64,000 bases of DNA from Heterobasidion occidentale (GCA_039111635.1 JBCAQO010000001.1:1922001-1986000), one strand, 5' to 3'; shown: positions 22,429 through 33,629, counted from the stretch's first letter. Numbers and translations: made by a program. Notes: a model not told the origin generated them from the sequence alone.

Positions 22429-23733
22429 TTGCCTAAAGCTAGGAGGACCTGAGTTTGGCTACAAAAACATACGAAAAGGCATTGATTTGCGCAAAACTAA
22501 AGGGGCACTATGAATATATTCAAATTTGGTAAGTCCATAACCTAACTTGTCGTGGCGCTTCGCTGGTTGACCTCCATCTTCCATGAGGATCGAGACAGCC
22601 TAAGCACGTGCATTATCCCTTCAAGTCCTCTTTATCGAGGGTCATGGTGCTCGACGCCGGTTTTCCAGCTCGTAAGTGCGATCCCATATGTCAGCATACA
22701 GTCATGACGCATGCTCGAATCCTGCAGGTAAATTTCGCTCCATGAGATTGGTGGCGCAATCGTAGTGTCCTATAAGCACTCCTTCTTCACATCATCCAGT
22801 CTTGTACAACCATCAGTACGCAATAATGAGGCGCAGTCACCTCATTGGGCTTCATTTTGACGTTGGCTTTGCCCAATTGCCTCGTCATCGCAGCTCTTTT
22901 CAATACATGCAAGGCTTCTCTCACCAAAATGGCTGGAAACCGGCACGCAATCCGCCCAACTTATCGATCCCACACCTCGTTTCTTTTAGAACCCACTTGA
23001 CTCATCCTTTTTCGGTAAGAAGCTCTATGCTGTGGAGCATTTCCGTCGTCCTGGACTTCGTCGCATTGCGCTTGGGTGAAATACTTAGCTGCTCTGCAGC
23101 TTCTGTAGGTTTTCCGGTCTATGAGCAAGCCTTTTAAATGCCGTTCGACGGTATCGTAATAACGAGATCGTTTTCTAGATTGTGGCCTTGGCAACATCTT
23201 GCAGGAAGCCTACAACAGGCAGAGCGAGGCTCTGGAGACATCTACACTTCATCGGTTTAAACTTTAACTCGCACTTCGGCGTGATGCCTTCCGTAGGAGG
23301 TAAGTGGGCAAGATAACATAAATACGGACACCGTTTCAGTCCAAATGGATTTGTCTCCCGCTCGCGAATGCGGTCGTCAAGCCCACGCTCCACAGGACCA
23401 ACTTCTTTGTGGGGCTCGCGACTCGCCTGACGCTGGAGAAAGCCTCCGGAAGTCGCTAAGCGGCTTCCCCATCTATCCGCTGAAACCCTTTTTGCCGCTC
23501 TCTGGGATTCAGCCGAGTTGGCGCATGGGATTTCCGAGCCCACTTTCCGGAGATGCGCCTAAGTGTAGACGAAGATTCATATAAAGCGGGCAGTGATGAT
23601 TCAGGAATGCATAAGTCCTGCCTTCTCTCTCCACCTATCTCCTCGATCCGGCATCGCCCTCTGCCTCTCTTTACATTCTGACTGTCCAAACGCACTCCTT
23701 TCCGTCCACCGACATAGTCTGTTATCATCAAAA
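22429..23733. other. 1.3-kb region with coding-like minus-strand fragments
   Basis: No complete gene could be supported. On the minus strand several stretches look coding: one near 22490-22600 reading SILMEDGGQPAKRHDKLGYG, one near 22790-22930 reading ILVREALHVLKRAAMTRQLG then KMKPNEVTAPHYCVLMVV, and one near 23040-23130 reading EAAEQLSISPKRNATKSRTT. They are in different frames and I could not join them with confident splice sites. This may be an unrecognised multi-exon gene or a decayed one. The last 200 bp should hold the promoter of the repeat-protein gene. Confidence 0.35.
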
Positions 23734-24995
23734 ATGATCTTCTCCCGCACATTCACCGCTCTCGTTCTTGTCGCGCTCTCTGTGCACGTTTCAGCTTTGC
23801 CAATGCCCGCTAATTTGGTATGTGTTAATGTGCTCATCGCCTACCCTTGACAGACCTGACCGGGTGACGATATCCAGGGCATTGTCGCGAAGAAGGTTGG
23901 ATCTATTGTAAATTGTCTCTGACCGCCGCCTTGGGAAGGTATATTGATTAGCATGCATTATAGTCCACGAGGGATAGCACTACGTCTGTGATCACAGGCC
24001 CCATCTCCGGCGTGGTCGAAACGGTTGAGGGCATTGCCGCCCCTGTTGTTTCTACCGTTGAGGGCGCTGTTTCCACCGTTGAGGGCGCTGTGGCTCCTGT
24101 GGGTGTATCTTTCAATTCTGCATCAATGGCATGCATTCCCATGTCGCCTTCCATCAGATTGTAGATGACCTCCTTCGTCGTCAACTTGACGGTGTTACCG
24201 ACACACTTGGCAATGTTGTGAAGACTGTTGAGGGCGTTGCACAGCCCGTGAGTACTACACCTTTTAAGCGGGCTGGCCAGCTGAGCTCAACCGCATTGAA
24301 CTTTCGCAGATTGTGAGCACTGTTGAGGGCCTGGTAGGTGGCGTCGTTGGCGGCGTCCTGCGCCGTGACGACCCACTTCCCACTGTCGTTGGCGGTGTCG
24401 TGAACACTGTTGAACAACTGGCTGGCCCCGTTGTGAGCACCGTCGAGGGCGCTGTCGCACCTGTATGTCCTTCCTTACAGCAGTAGTATATTGATCGCAC
24501 TAACACAACACATACCTAAAGGTCGTTGGTGGACTCCGTCGCGACGCGGTCACTGACACTATCGGTAGTGTTGTCAGCACTGTCGATGGAATTGCGGCAC
24601 CGGTTGTGTCGACCGTCGAGAGTGTAGTCGGGGGTATCCTCCGCCGCGACGCAGTCACTGACATTGTCGGCGGTGTCGTTAGCACTGCCGATGGCATTAC
24701 TTCGCCAATCGTCAACCCCGTCGTATCGACCGTCGACGGTGTTGCAGGGGGTCTCCTTTCTCGCGACGCCGTGACCGATACCGTTGGCGGCCTTGTTTCG
24801 ACTGTTGAGGGTATCGCTGCACCTATTGTTGAGCCCGTTATCTCCACTGTTGAGGGTGTTGCCGGTGGTCTTCTGCGCCGTGGCGCTCTCACTGATACAG
24901 TTGGCGGGGTTGTCTCCACTGTCGAGGGTGTCGTAGCGCCTGTCGTTGCTCCGGTTGTTTCGACCGTCGAGGGCGTCGCCGGTGGCCTCCTCTAG
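23734..24995 (+). CDS. Secreted repeat protein with dibasic (Kex2-type) sites
   Basis: Six exons, 23734-23817, 23878-23907, 23964-24102, 24165-24247, 24310-24462 and 24522-24995, join in phase to 320 aa. The start gives a clean signal peptide, MIFSRTFTALVLVALSVHVSA. The rest is built of degenerate units of about 36-39 aa around DAVTDTVGGVVSTVEG, GIAAPIVEPV and STVEGVAGGLL. Units are separated by Leu-Arg-Arg steps (LLRRQ, VLRRD, GLRRD, ILRRD, LLRRG); one is degenerate, LLSRD. There is no Cys, Trp or Tyr in the predicted mature protein. This layout fits precursors cut by kexin into repeated peptides, such as the Ustilago repellent precursor Rep1, but no sequence family is recognised and processing is inferred. 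Confidence 0.75.
24522..24992 (+). repeat. Tandem coding repeats of the secreted protein
   Basis: Four units of roughly 108-117 bp lie in the last exon, beginning at each DAVTD or GALTD motif and ending at GG(I/L)L. DNA similarity between units is evident by eye in the segments coding VSTVEG. Earlier exons carry more diverged copies. Confidence 0.75.
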
Positions 24996-25967
24996 TTAAA
25001 CGCTCTCCTGCACCGTGTTGTAACTCTTTCATATTGTATGATACCCTCCGACAGATACCCTCCTCTTCGCTTTCGCTTCGTCTCCTTTGTCATCCGCTAC
25101 TGGTTGCGCGCGCAATTTTGATGTGTCCTTCCTGCTCATGCCCTTGTGTATGTACCCATCACTGAATCCGTTTCGATTATTATCGAGGAAATCGAAACAT
25201 CTGGTATAATTTCCAACAGTGTCACCGCAGAGACTATTAGTACGTCAATGATTTTGGAAATGAAATTTAACCCACTCTGACAAACACAGCTCCAATAAGT
25301 CATAATCACAGACCGAATGTTCGGATCACCTAGTCTTCTGCTACGCGTATCATGTTCATGTTCTACAATGACAAGGGTTCGCCATGCCGAACTTGATAAT
25401 TTATGACATTATTTCTTGATTTGCGACGTTGTTGCCGTCGCCAATACGGTCAAGACAACGCCAGAGATCGTCTTGACTCTTGCTCCCATCACCCTTCTAA
25501 TAACAAATATCAGCTAGCATGCAGCGACGAAACGCCTCGATCAGCGGCCGCTCAGTCGACAGCGGATTGTATGGCATCAATGACTCGACATGATGGCCCA
25601 CGAGATGCTCCGAGAGAGTCTGGAGAGGCCTGGAGGTGCTTTGCTGCTGATCATAAGCCATTTCCGACACAACTATCACCGAGGCTGATACGGTCACTGT
25701 CAACGGATCGATGATGAGTTTTCCATGACATGATGCGAAATCATACGCCGTGAAACCAGCTGGGGCGGAGGCCTTGATCACGGTCGCATCACAAGCGGTT
25801 TCTCATCAAGTTGATTACAACGAGCCCTCTGGCGACAATATCATGATCGGGGCCTGTCTTTTGTGATTGCCTGGTTGCACAGGATCGCACTGTCTTATAA
25901 AGAGGTAAGTAGACAAGCATTCAATTGTCTCATTCTTGTCCTCTTGATCATCCTCTACCTCCATACC
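24996..25967. other. Intergenic, about 1 kb, no gene supported
   Basis: Holds the 3' flank of the repeat-protein gene and the promoter of the DUF6593-like gene. Short open frames on both strands carry no domain. A frame near 25420-25500 reads DVVAVANTVKTT, faintly like the upstream repeat unit, but too short to call. Confidence 0.4.
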
Positions 25968-27101
25968 ATGTCGAGCTACGCAGAGAAAAAGGATGGCTGG
26001 CCCTCCCAGTATGCCAGTCCCCCTCCCAACCCTGGATACGGTGGTTACCAGCAGCCTCATCAGCAATACGGGCAATATCAGCCGAATGCACCCTCACAAT
26101 ACTCCCAAGGTGCCCCATACACGCAGAGCGCTCCGTACTCGCAGGATGTCCCTTATTTACAGCTTCCCCCAGGCTACCAGCAACCCCCTTATTCTCAGAA
26201 TCAGTATGGCGCGCCCCCTCAGGGTTATGGCGCGCCCCCTCAAAGTTACGGCACGGCACCCCCTCCTCAAGGCTATGGCTCAGCGCCTCCTCCCCAAGGT
26301 TACGGCACGGCGCCCCCTCCCCAAGGCTACAATGCGGCACCCCCTCCCCAATCTTATAACAGCGCTCCTCTCCAGGCTCATCCTGCTCCTCCATCTCAGC
26401 AGCAACCCGCCTATCCACAGCAACCTCAGTCCGAAAAGCGGCACTCGGTCGTGTTCAAGTTCTCCGGCACCAACTCCACCATTTTGAATTCTCAAGTCGA
26501 CGACCCGTGGGGCAAGTCACCATTCCATGTGAGCACGCCGAATAAGAAAGTCACCTCCTTCCGCGCGGCGGATGGTGCTGTCATTGCCCTTATCGACTGG
26601 GACCACTCGAGCCCTGTGATGGAATTTCGGGGGAAGAAGATCAAGATCAAGGAGTGGCTACCTCTCAAGAAAGACGACAAGACGTCGTGCGTTTTATACT
26701 TGACTTGTATGTTGCTCCTCATCGGCTAACCACATGGCTATCACAGACGGACGTTCGTCCATGAGGGCAAACATTACGATTGGATTACTCGCGAACAGAC
26801 CGTCTACGTACGTTTGAAAGGATCAGCATCTGCGTCTCGTGTATTGACTACTCTCGTGTTTCAGCTTGAGCCATCTGACAGACCCGGACACCACATCGCC
26901 ATTTGGCGTGACCCAACTGGTGTAACCGAACTCGAGGTCTTTCAAGAGGCACTCGTTACTGCTGGCATGCTCGAGGCCTGCTTGTTGGCCGTCGTGCTCA
27001 TGCAGAGTGGGAATTCGCTTGGTGACGGATCGTCGGGATCGTATTATCCATCTGTTGGCATCGCGATTGGCACCGTGATAGGCGGATTGTTGTCACACTA
27101 G
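25968..27101 (+). CDS. DUF6593-like protein with Pro/Gln/Tyr-rich N-terminus
   Basis: Exons 25968-26686, 26747-26807 and 26865-27101 give 338 aa. Residues 1-150 are low complexity with repeats of APPPQGYG and PPQSY type. A folded domain follows, beginning RHSVVFKFSGTNSTILNSQV and continuing through TSFRAADGAVIALIDWDHSS, MEFRGKKIKIKEWL and HYDWITREQ, matching my memory of basidiomycete DUF6593 proteins, whose function is unknown. The C-terminus is hydrophobic and Gly-rich (GIAIGTVIGGLLSH) and could be a membrane or lipid-binding segment. Family name is from recollection, so moderate confidence; the gene itself is clear. Confidence 0.72.
26160..26360 (+). repeat. Pro/Gln/Gly/Tyr-coding tandem repeats
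   Basis: Imperfect units of 18-24 bp code for PPQGYGAP and APPPQGYG. They lie within the first exon of the DUF6593-like gene and keep the frame. Confidence 0.7.
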
Positions 27102-27566
27102 AGTTTTGCATTGCCAGTGGTGATCTTATGTACAATTATTTAACATTTGAACAGTAACATTGTATGAATGCAGAAAACAGCTTGAGCCGACTGCCATAAA
27201 TGTATCGATAGCAAAGAGCGTGAAGCCACCTAAAAATTTGTAGTCGAGCTTCACATAAGTTACATATATATTCTATATGGTTTGGTTGTCCGGGCATTCG
27301 TAGATTCACGACCTGTGATCTGCATGATCAAGTGTTCAGGTTCACCGGTGATACAAATGACATCGTTACGAAGCCGGGTTCCCGATCAACAATTAGGCCT
27401 GACGCTTGGATTGTGAAGTGGCTGAGCGCGCGCGCGCGCTCTGTCGTGTATGTCTATGAGATATCTGGCGCAAGCGTGCTCATTGAGGAGGGACTACATG
27501 AACGTTACGAGGGTATTGGAAAAGGTCGTGTAAGACGCGAGTGTCGTTGTAGTGGGCATGAGATGC
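27102..27566. other. Intergenic between convergent genes
   Basis: No gene supported. It contains an 18-bp perfect palindrome with a (GC)7 core at 27424-27441. Confidence 0.5.
27424..27441. repeat. Palindromic GC dinucleotide run
   Basis: The bases read GAG, then alternating CG, then CTC, forming a perfect inverted repeat with seven GC dinucleotides at its core. Alternating GC of this length can adopt Z-DNA; whether it does here is unknown. Confidence 0.7.
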
Positions 27567-29258
27567 TCAACTGAGGATTTCATCTCTCTTAGTGTCGGCG
27601 GCCATGACGACGCGCTTGGTCTCTTCTAGCACGGCATGCACTGCTTTGAAGATGCTGAGCATCATCTCCAAGAGGATGACACAGAAGGCTGACCTGTATC
27701 CTCATAGTTACTTCCCTTCTGCTGCAGGTTTTCAAAGCTGACGACTAATTTCTCTTCTTGAGCACGGAGCGTACTTTCCTCTGCTTGCAACTTCTCCGTC
27801 TCCAGTCGGAGACGTGAAAGGGCAGTTGTGATATTCTCGCGCAAGACCCGGATGCTTGCGATTTCCTTCTGAAATGCATTCCTCGCGTCATCCCAAGCAT
27901 TGCCTGCAACGTTATCTTGGGCCATCTGTGCATGAGTGAGTGCGGAGGACACTTACCTGCAATTTCTGTAGCATACACAATTTGATCGTACTTGGACATG
28001 TGGTCAGACCAATCGCGATCCATAGCCCATGACACGACCTTCTGGGAAACTCCGCTGCCCATGCGTCCATCCGGCTGCTTAAGACTGCTACGTCTACGGG
28101 GTAAAGTAGGCCGCGAGGGCCCCTCATCCAGGGCGTCCTGGAATTCTGCATAAGAGGCTGGTTCGTAGTGTCCCTTAGAGGGAAGACTTGGAGGAATAGA
28201 GCTGAATTCTGACCCCTCATAGGCCATGTGAGGTTCTGGCGGCGGTACCGGCCGTGGGATGGGCATCTCAGTAACGGGGTGAGGCATGTCGACTGTTGCG
28301 GTCTGCAAGTTGGTGCTCGGTGGACGATAAAGGCGAGGAAGGGGATCGGGAGATATAACGTCTGGACGGGTTGGAGGTTCCTCGACACGTTGCTCGATGC
28401 TTGCATCGTGTGGATTAGTGAGACGGGACGAGGTGATCGTCGAGCCCTCTTCGACAACGGGAGAGAGATGGGCTGCGCGAGCAGAAGAACTTGGACCTTG
28501 GTATGCCCCATGCTTGTGAGTCTGCGTTCCTGACGATGTGCGCGAGTGTGCTGGGGAAGGAGATTGTACTGTGCTTTGAGAAGATGCTGAGGAGCGCCTC
28601 CTCACGGTTGCACTGGCTCTTGTCGATATTCGTTGAGAGACCGATGAGCGGCTGACCTGCCCTAGACGGCTAGAGCGGGCAGCGGGCGCATGAACTTGTG
28701 CAGGTTGCGCATGAGTGGATGAAGAATGAGTGGAATGAGGTGAATGGGACCTCGCCCGGATGGTCTCTGCCGTATACTTCGCATTGCCCTCGGCCGTGCT
28801 GACACTGAAACCCTCCATCTTCAACCACTTCTCCATTTCCTTCAAGCGAAAATCATTTGGGGCGTAGAGATCACGGAAAGGGGTGCCTGGAGGTGCTGGG
28901 GCAGAGACGCGGGAAATACGTTGGCATTTCCGAATCATTCGATCCTTCAGATGTCGGATTTCGATGATGCGCTTCCAAGTTGCACCACGGCCTCTTGAAA
29001 GTTCAATGTTCTCTGCTTTCAGCAACTGGGCATACATTTGAGCGGTCTTGGGAGGAAGCAAAGCCTGCCAGGTAATGTCATAGATTGATAAGTGTGTATG
29101 GAATATCGGGGCGAACGTCGCACCCGCAGTTCACCTGGAGTGTCTGTGCACTGAAGCCATCGCGTTCCTGACTTCGTCCTAGGGTCGGGGGGCTCTAACT
29201 GGCCTCTGACGGGACTCGGCTGATAGTAATCCAAAGGCTGATCTGGCATAGATGCCAT
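27567..29258 (-). CDS. Unrecognised protein with C-terminal coiled coil
   Basis: Family not recognised. Well-supported exons are 29064-27957, 27903-27694 and 27643-27567, joined in phase by 53- and 50-nt introns. The N-terminal part is ordered and basic (LLPPKTAQMYAQLLKAENIE, KRIIEIRHLKDRMIRKCQRI), followed by about 200 residues of Ser/His/Pro-rich disorder. The C-terminus is a leucine-heptad coiled coil (LRENITTALSRLRLETEKLQ) and ends VVMAADTKRDEILS. The 5' end is uncertain: an upstream exon from the ATG at 29258 (MASMPDQPLDYYQPSP) can be joined only with a weak donor, so the true start may differ. Confidence 0.6.
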
Positions 29259-29926
29259 GAACGCCTGTTGACCGAGGAGATGAGGGGGATGTGGACTGCA
29301 GTAGGGGGGAGGAGTCTAAATATGAGCGAGGGTCGGCTTGCAAGAATCTGATGGCTCACGCATTGTTTCCTCGCTGAAGATGCCAAACATGTACACGATG
29401 CACTTTGTTTGCATCCCGTTTGTATGTAATTTTTACACGTGCACATGAGGGGTACGACTTGTGGACTATTGTATTTTCTCAGGCATAAGTACGCTCGGTA
29501 TGCAGTTATAGCCTGTTATAACGACCTCCTTTCGTCATGTAAGGCTTTATTCACAGCAAGTCGCCTGCATCGACCATACGTGAATGTTTTCATGTTCAAG
29601 CGGCTCGAATATTCAACAGGCTTCGCATATTGACCACCCCAGGACCAGTGTGGGTACAGCATCATGATACTATGCACCAGAGTAGGTCGCCCTTTGACTA
29701 TACTGTCAAATGGTTGATATTTATCGCCCTTTCACCAACCTGTGATGGTAGAACGCTGGAGCTTTCTGCGGTAGGGAAGCCAGTGCTAGTGAGTATACAG
29801 GAGAGCGTGGGACAGTCGGCCAAGTATAGACCGGGCGGCGGTTATCACGTTGTAAGAGGTTCCCCGCACTCGCGTCTTGCAGCTTGGGCTCAGCCTAGTT
29901 CGCCTCGGTCCATTGTCTCGCTTTCG
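29259..29926. other. Divergent intergenic region upstream of PEX16
   Basis: Lies between the minus-strand coiled-coil gene and PEX16. A CACGTG E-box is present at 29435-29440. An open frame in phase with PEX16 runs up to 29630, but its sequence does not resemble PEX16 and I take it as 5' UTR. Confidence 0.4.
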
Positions 29927-31308
29927 ATGTCGTCTGCTCTCGCTCGTTATGAGTCTTTCTTAGTCAATAACGTGTCTACAATATCTTCGGTCGAGTCTAC
30001 CTTGCGTTCGATTACATGGCTTCTCCCCGGAAGATTCAAGGATGCGGAGCTGGCCTCTGAAGCTTGTGAGTTCAGACACCTCTTTCTCGGTTTTTAACTG
30101 GTTGAACCGAAACACACAGTATCGGCCTTGCTCAATAGTCTGAGCCTATATCATGACACCCTGTTAGCGAAGATAATAGATGCGGAGCCCAAACAAAGAC
30201 CCCTCATACCGCCTTCGTTGCATACGCGCTACACACGAGCATGGACCGACAACCTCCGGTACCGGTGGATAGCGAGGGTGCTTGAGCTTACAAGCTTCGT
30301 CGAGCTCCTAATCGAAATGGGCTTGCGTAGGAAGGTCTCCGCCAAAGGCCGGTGGAGAGGCCTCATCGTGCTGGAAGCGATCAAGTGCGCGTTTTGCTGT
30401 CTCGTTCGATGCTCGGGTCTCACAAAATATGCGACTGCAGGGCTATCCTTCGTCTAATTCTTCTCCGAACTACGCGTCGTCCCTGCCTTTCGCCCCCTAT
30501 CCCCGAAAGAGACCTCGATCCCGCCAATCTCCCATCAGTATCTACCACTTCGTCGCCCACCCTCGTGGCTTCCTCACCCCCTCCTTCACCCCCAGGCACA
30601 CCTGAACATCTCAGGAATAACCATGTACCATTGCTTCCTCATCCGCTCCTTGCTTCATCACCGCCCCCTACAACGAAGCACACCTCGTCCGTAGAGGACT
30701 ACATACTTTCGAAAGCACTAACCACCTCTTCCGTGAAAACACCAACCTCTCTTCTCAAGCCTTTGGTCTCGCCAAAAGACTGGTTGGCCGAAGGTCTTTA
30801 TATTATACGACCTCTTGTTTATGGTGCGTCTCAGGCACTCATCCTTGTTGACTTCTGCCGACACATTACCTCGCGACAGTAATATTACTCTCCAACGATC
30901 GACGCACAAATCGTCCCTTGTTTACATCCCTTGCTATTGAGCTCGTCTCTCGGCATCTGCGTCGTATCCCGTCCAACTCCTCAGCTCTCGAGCGGCAAGA
31001 ATACTCCCGCCGGGATAGAGATTTATTCTGGTACCTCTTGCGAGGCTCCGTGTGGGAGAACTGGACCAGGTAATAACACCTGGGTTGATGGATTACTGTT
31101 CGGGTTCTAACGTGCTTGGCTGTGTTGCAGGCCCAAGCTTTCGACGTTTGCAGATGGTACTGCAAATATTCCTTTCCTGAATCTATTCGGTGGTCTCTTG
31201 AAGGATTGGATGCCCCTGATCGACGAGTACTATTACTGTACGTCCATGCACCTGTGTCATCATCAGCGCTTAACCTCCCCTCTTTCGATCCTAGACACGG
31301 CCTCATAG
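29927..31308 (+). CDS. PEX16: Peroxisomal membrane biogenesis protein PEX16
   Basis: Membrane peroxin that helps recruit peroxisomal membrane proteins with PEX3 and PEX19. Exons: 29927-30065, 30120-30384, 30441-30823, 30880-31069, 31131-31237, 31295-31308, giving 365 aa. Family motifs: SALARYESFLVNNVSTISSV, LRSITWLLPGRFKDAELASE, RYRWIARVLELTSFVELLIE, GRWRGLIVLEAIKAILRL and EGLYIIRPLVYVILL. A Pro/Ser-rich loop after IPERDLDPANLP lengthens the middle compared with animal PEX16. The C-terminus reads PLIDEYYYYTAS. The start at 29927 is preferred because it gives the family's usual N-terminus. Confidence 0.92.
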
Positions 31309-31682
31309 CATGGATGCGCGAGTCTGCATGAGAGGACTGTCGGTCACCGCTGCTATTTTCTGGGTTTTTGCTATGTACACCCTCACACTTGAATCATCAC
31401 CGTGCCATAAAACATCTCTGGTCTCGACCTGCCATAGAATACTTGGCAAATCACTATATCAACTTGAAGTTTATGGTGATGGGTAAGTTCAATTGCATTG
31501 AACGGGAATCTGCGAGATACCGCAGAATAACCTCGCGCACATGCTGGCAGGTTCTGTGAATTCCGATCCTACCCCCAATCGATCAACCACCTTAAATAAC
31601 TTACATTGAAAACCTCTTCAAAAAACCATATCGCACACCAACCTGTGCACACTCCCTAAACCTTTCCCATCACCCTTTCCAC
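31309..31682. other. Intergenic between PEX16 and the cupin gene
   Basis: Holds the PEX16 3' flank and a C/A-rich stretch just before the cupin ATG at 31683, typical of a fungal core promoter. No gene seen. Confidence 0.4.
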
Positions 31683-32477
31683 ATGTCTGCAGAGAGTTCG
31701 CTACCAGGTTTACGCCGTATTGTCACAGCGCACAACTCTGGTGCTGCCGTTGTCAAGAGCGACATCATCATTCCTTCTACAGTACGTTTCCTCCATAACC
31801 ATAACTGCCCATACTCATGCTCAGGCCCTATGAGCCAATATTACCAGGCCAAACAAACATCCGCACGGGAGGGTTATGGACGACAGACGCGACTCCCACG
31901 AACGATAATAACGTCGAGTGCGCAAGCATTCATTGACACACCCCATCCCCCGTGAACCGCGTCGGCCCGAACTCGATCTGATCTAAATCGAATTTTAGGG
32001 TCGATGGCGCAACGCGGGAGGTCCCCGGAATGTTGGGACTCGTGATGCCCCACGGCACGAACTTCCGCTTTACAGATCTTGGCCCTGGGGAAGTCGTTCC
32101 GATGGTGAGCCTCAGTTGCGTGCAGCGATCGTCAGCTAATGCCGGACTTTGCGATGCGGCCTGCAGCATAGGAGCAGCTCCGTGGACTATAACATCCTAA
32201 GTATATCTCCCTTGCCTTCCTTCGTGGACAGTTTCATTAAGTTCGCGTCCTAGTTCAAGGCGAGCTGATACTGATTCTGGATGACGGCGTCGAGACGCAT
32301 TTGAAGAATCCAGGAGACGTTGTCATACAGAGAGGAACGATCCATGGATGGAGGAACCCAAGTAGCACATGGGCCCGTTGGGCATGTGTGGTTGCCGATG
32401 CAGTGCCGACTTCTGTTGAGGGAAAGGTGCTAGAGCCGTTGTGGGGAGGCGATGCGACCGACAGCACAAAGAAATAG
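31683..32477 (+). CDS. Cupin-domain protein
   Basis: Small single-cupin beta-barrel protein; substrate unknown. Exons 31683-31781, 31835-31917, 31999-32104, 32167-32200 and 32254-32477 give 181 aa. After RIVTAHNSGAAVVKSD comes GGLWTTDATPTNDNNVE, then MPHGTNFRFTDLGPGEVVPM. The cupin motifs are HRSSSVDYNILIQGELILIL and DGVETHLKNPGDVVIQRGTI with HGW after it, holding the His and Glu residues that usually bind the metal. Fungal relatives of this type are annotated as cupin_2 proteins of secondary or aromatic metabolism, without firm function. One intron must end at a GAG acceptor (31834). Its 3' end faces that of the rhamnose dehydrogenase-like gene, 94 bp away. Confidence 0.8.
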
Positions 32478-32571
32478 GCCGCAGACGGCCGAGTTTGATA
32501 CATTCTTTCACGAATGCTTTGTATCGTACAGGTGTTACATCATCAACGAAAAATCGAACGGAAAGGCATGA

Positions 32572-33629
32572 TCACTGGAGGTTCACAAAAAGCCCGCCGT
32601 CAACAAGCAGGGATGCGCCAGTGACATATTTCGCCAGGTCGCTCGCCAGAAATACGACAGGTCCGGCAATGTCGTCAGGATCTTTGTGGATACGGCGGCT
32701 CAGCAAGTTTGAACACGGCGTATTAATCAATTATGTACTTACTTCCAAGTCTTCCAAGGACGGTCCTATTGACCATGCCTTCCCGTTTCACAACATCAGA
32801 CAGATCTTCTTTATTGATATCGGTGGCAATAGTGCCGGGGAGGATAGCATTCGCACGAATGTTGTACTTCCCCAAGGCCACTGCGGTACTTTGCATCAAA
32901 GACAGGATGCCTGCCTTGGTGGGAGTATAGTGCCTGTGCGCATTGTGAGGAACGAAAGCTTGTCTGCGTAAACGCATCGACTAACACTTGTTGTCCGCCT
33001 CCCACGAGGGCTGAAATTGACGAGATTCCAATGATGGAGCCACCTTGTGGTACCTGGTCTTTCATCTGGTTCGCGACGGCTGCGAAGAGTTAGCACATCT
33101 GTACACTGTTGTTGAATGACAGTGCAAGTGACCTTGAGTGATATAAAATGAACCATCCAAGTTCACTTGCCGTGTACGGTGCCAGGTATCAAGGGGCATG
33201 GTGAGAAAGTCTGAGAAGGGACATATGCCTGCGTTGCTGACGAGTACGTCTGCGAAGCGACGTTAATGATGTGTTCTCTTGACAATTTTGGTGGCCTTAC
33301 CGATACGTCCAAAGGCTTTGACACCCTCTTCTACAACCTGAAAAGTAAAGCGTCAAAATCAGAGGCAAAACATATTCGTACATCATGCATACATTCTTCG
33401 ACGTCACAGGGTTTCCGATGTCGCCTGGGACAACTCGGACTTTTGCACCAGGGTACTTGGTAGATATTTCCTGAGACAAAGACAGGATTTCCGCTGTCGT
33501 CTCCGCGTCTCCAAAGTAATGCAAGATCAGGCCGGTCGCGCCGTGCTTCGCACATTCGATAGCGCATCCACGTCCGATACCGCGCGAAGAGCCGGTTATG
33601 CAAACTACGCGTCCGGATAGCAGCGACAT
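32572..33629 (-). CDS. SDR, L-rhamnose-1-dehydrogenase-like
   Basis: Short-chain dehydrogenase that most resembles fungal L-rhamnose-1-dehydrogenase (first step of the non-phosphorylating rhamnose pathway, rhamnose to rhamnonolactone with NAD(P)). Exons: 33629-33393, 33337-33301, 33249-33133, 33079-32986, 32933-32743, 32681-32572, giving 261 aa. It has the nucleotide motif [22 protein letters not shown] (NAG), the catalytic Ser in [17 protein letters not shown] with the YxxxK pair, and the distal [17 protein letters not shown]. The C-terminus [18 protein letters not shown] is close to that of the yeast rhamnose enzyme. Family is certain; substrate is inferred from overall resemblance and no other rhamnose-pathway gene is nearby. 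Confidence 0.82.

Noticed and set aside
25403..25781. Possible diverged copy of the secreted repeat gene, or small ORFs on both strands
   Set aside because: Only a dozen residues look similar, there is no signal peptide and no splicing model; not enough to call a pseudogene.
29630..29926. Longer PEX16 starting at ATG 29630
   Set aside because: In frame, but the added 99 residues do not resemble PEX16, whose conserved N-terminus begins at 29927.
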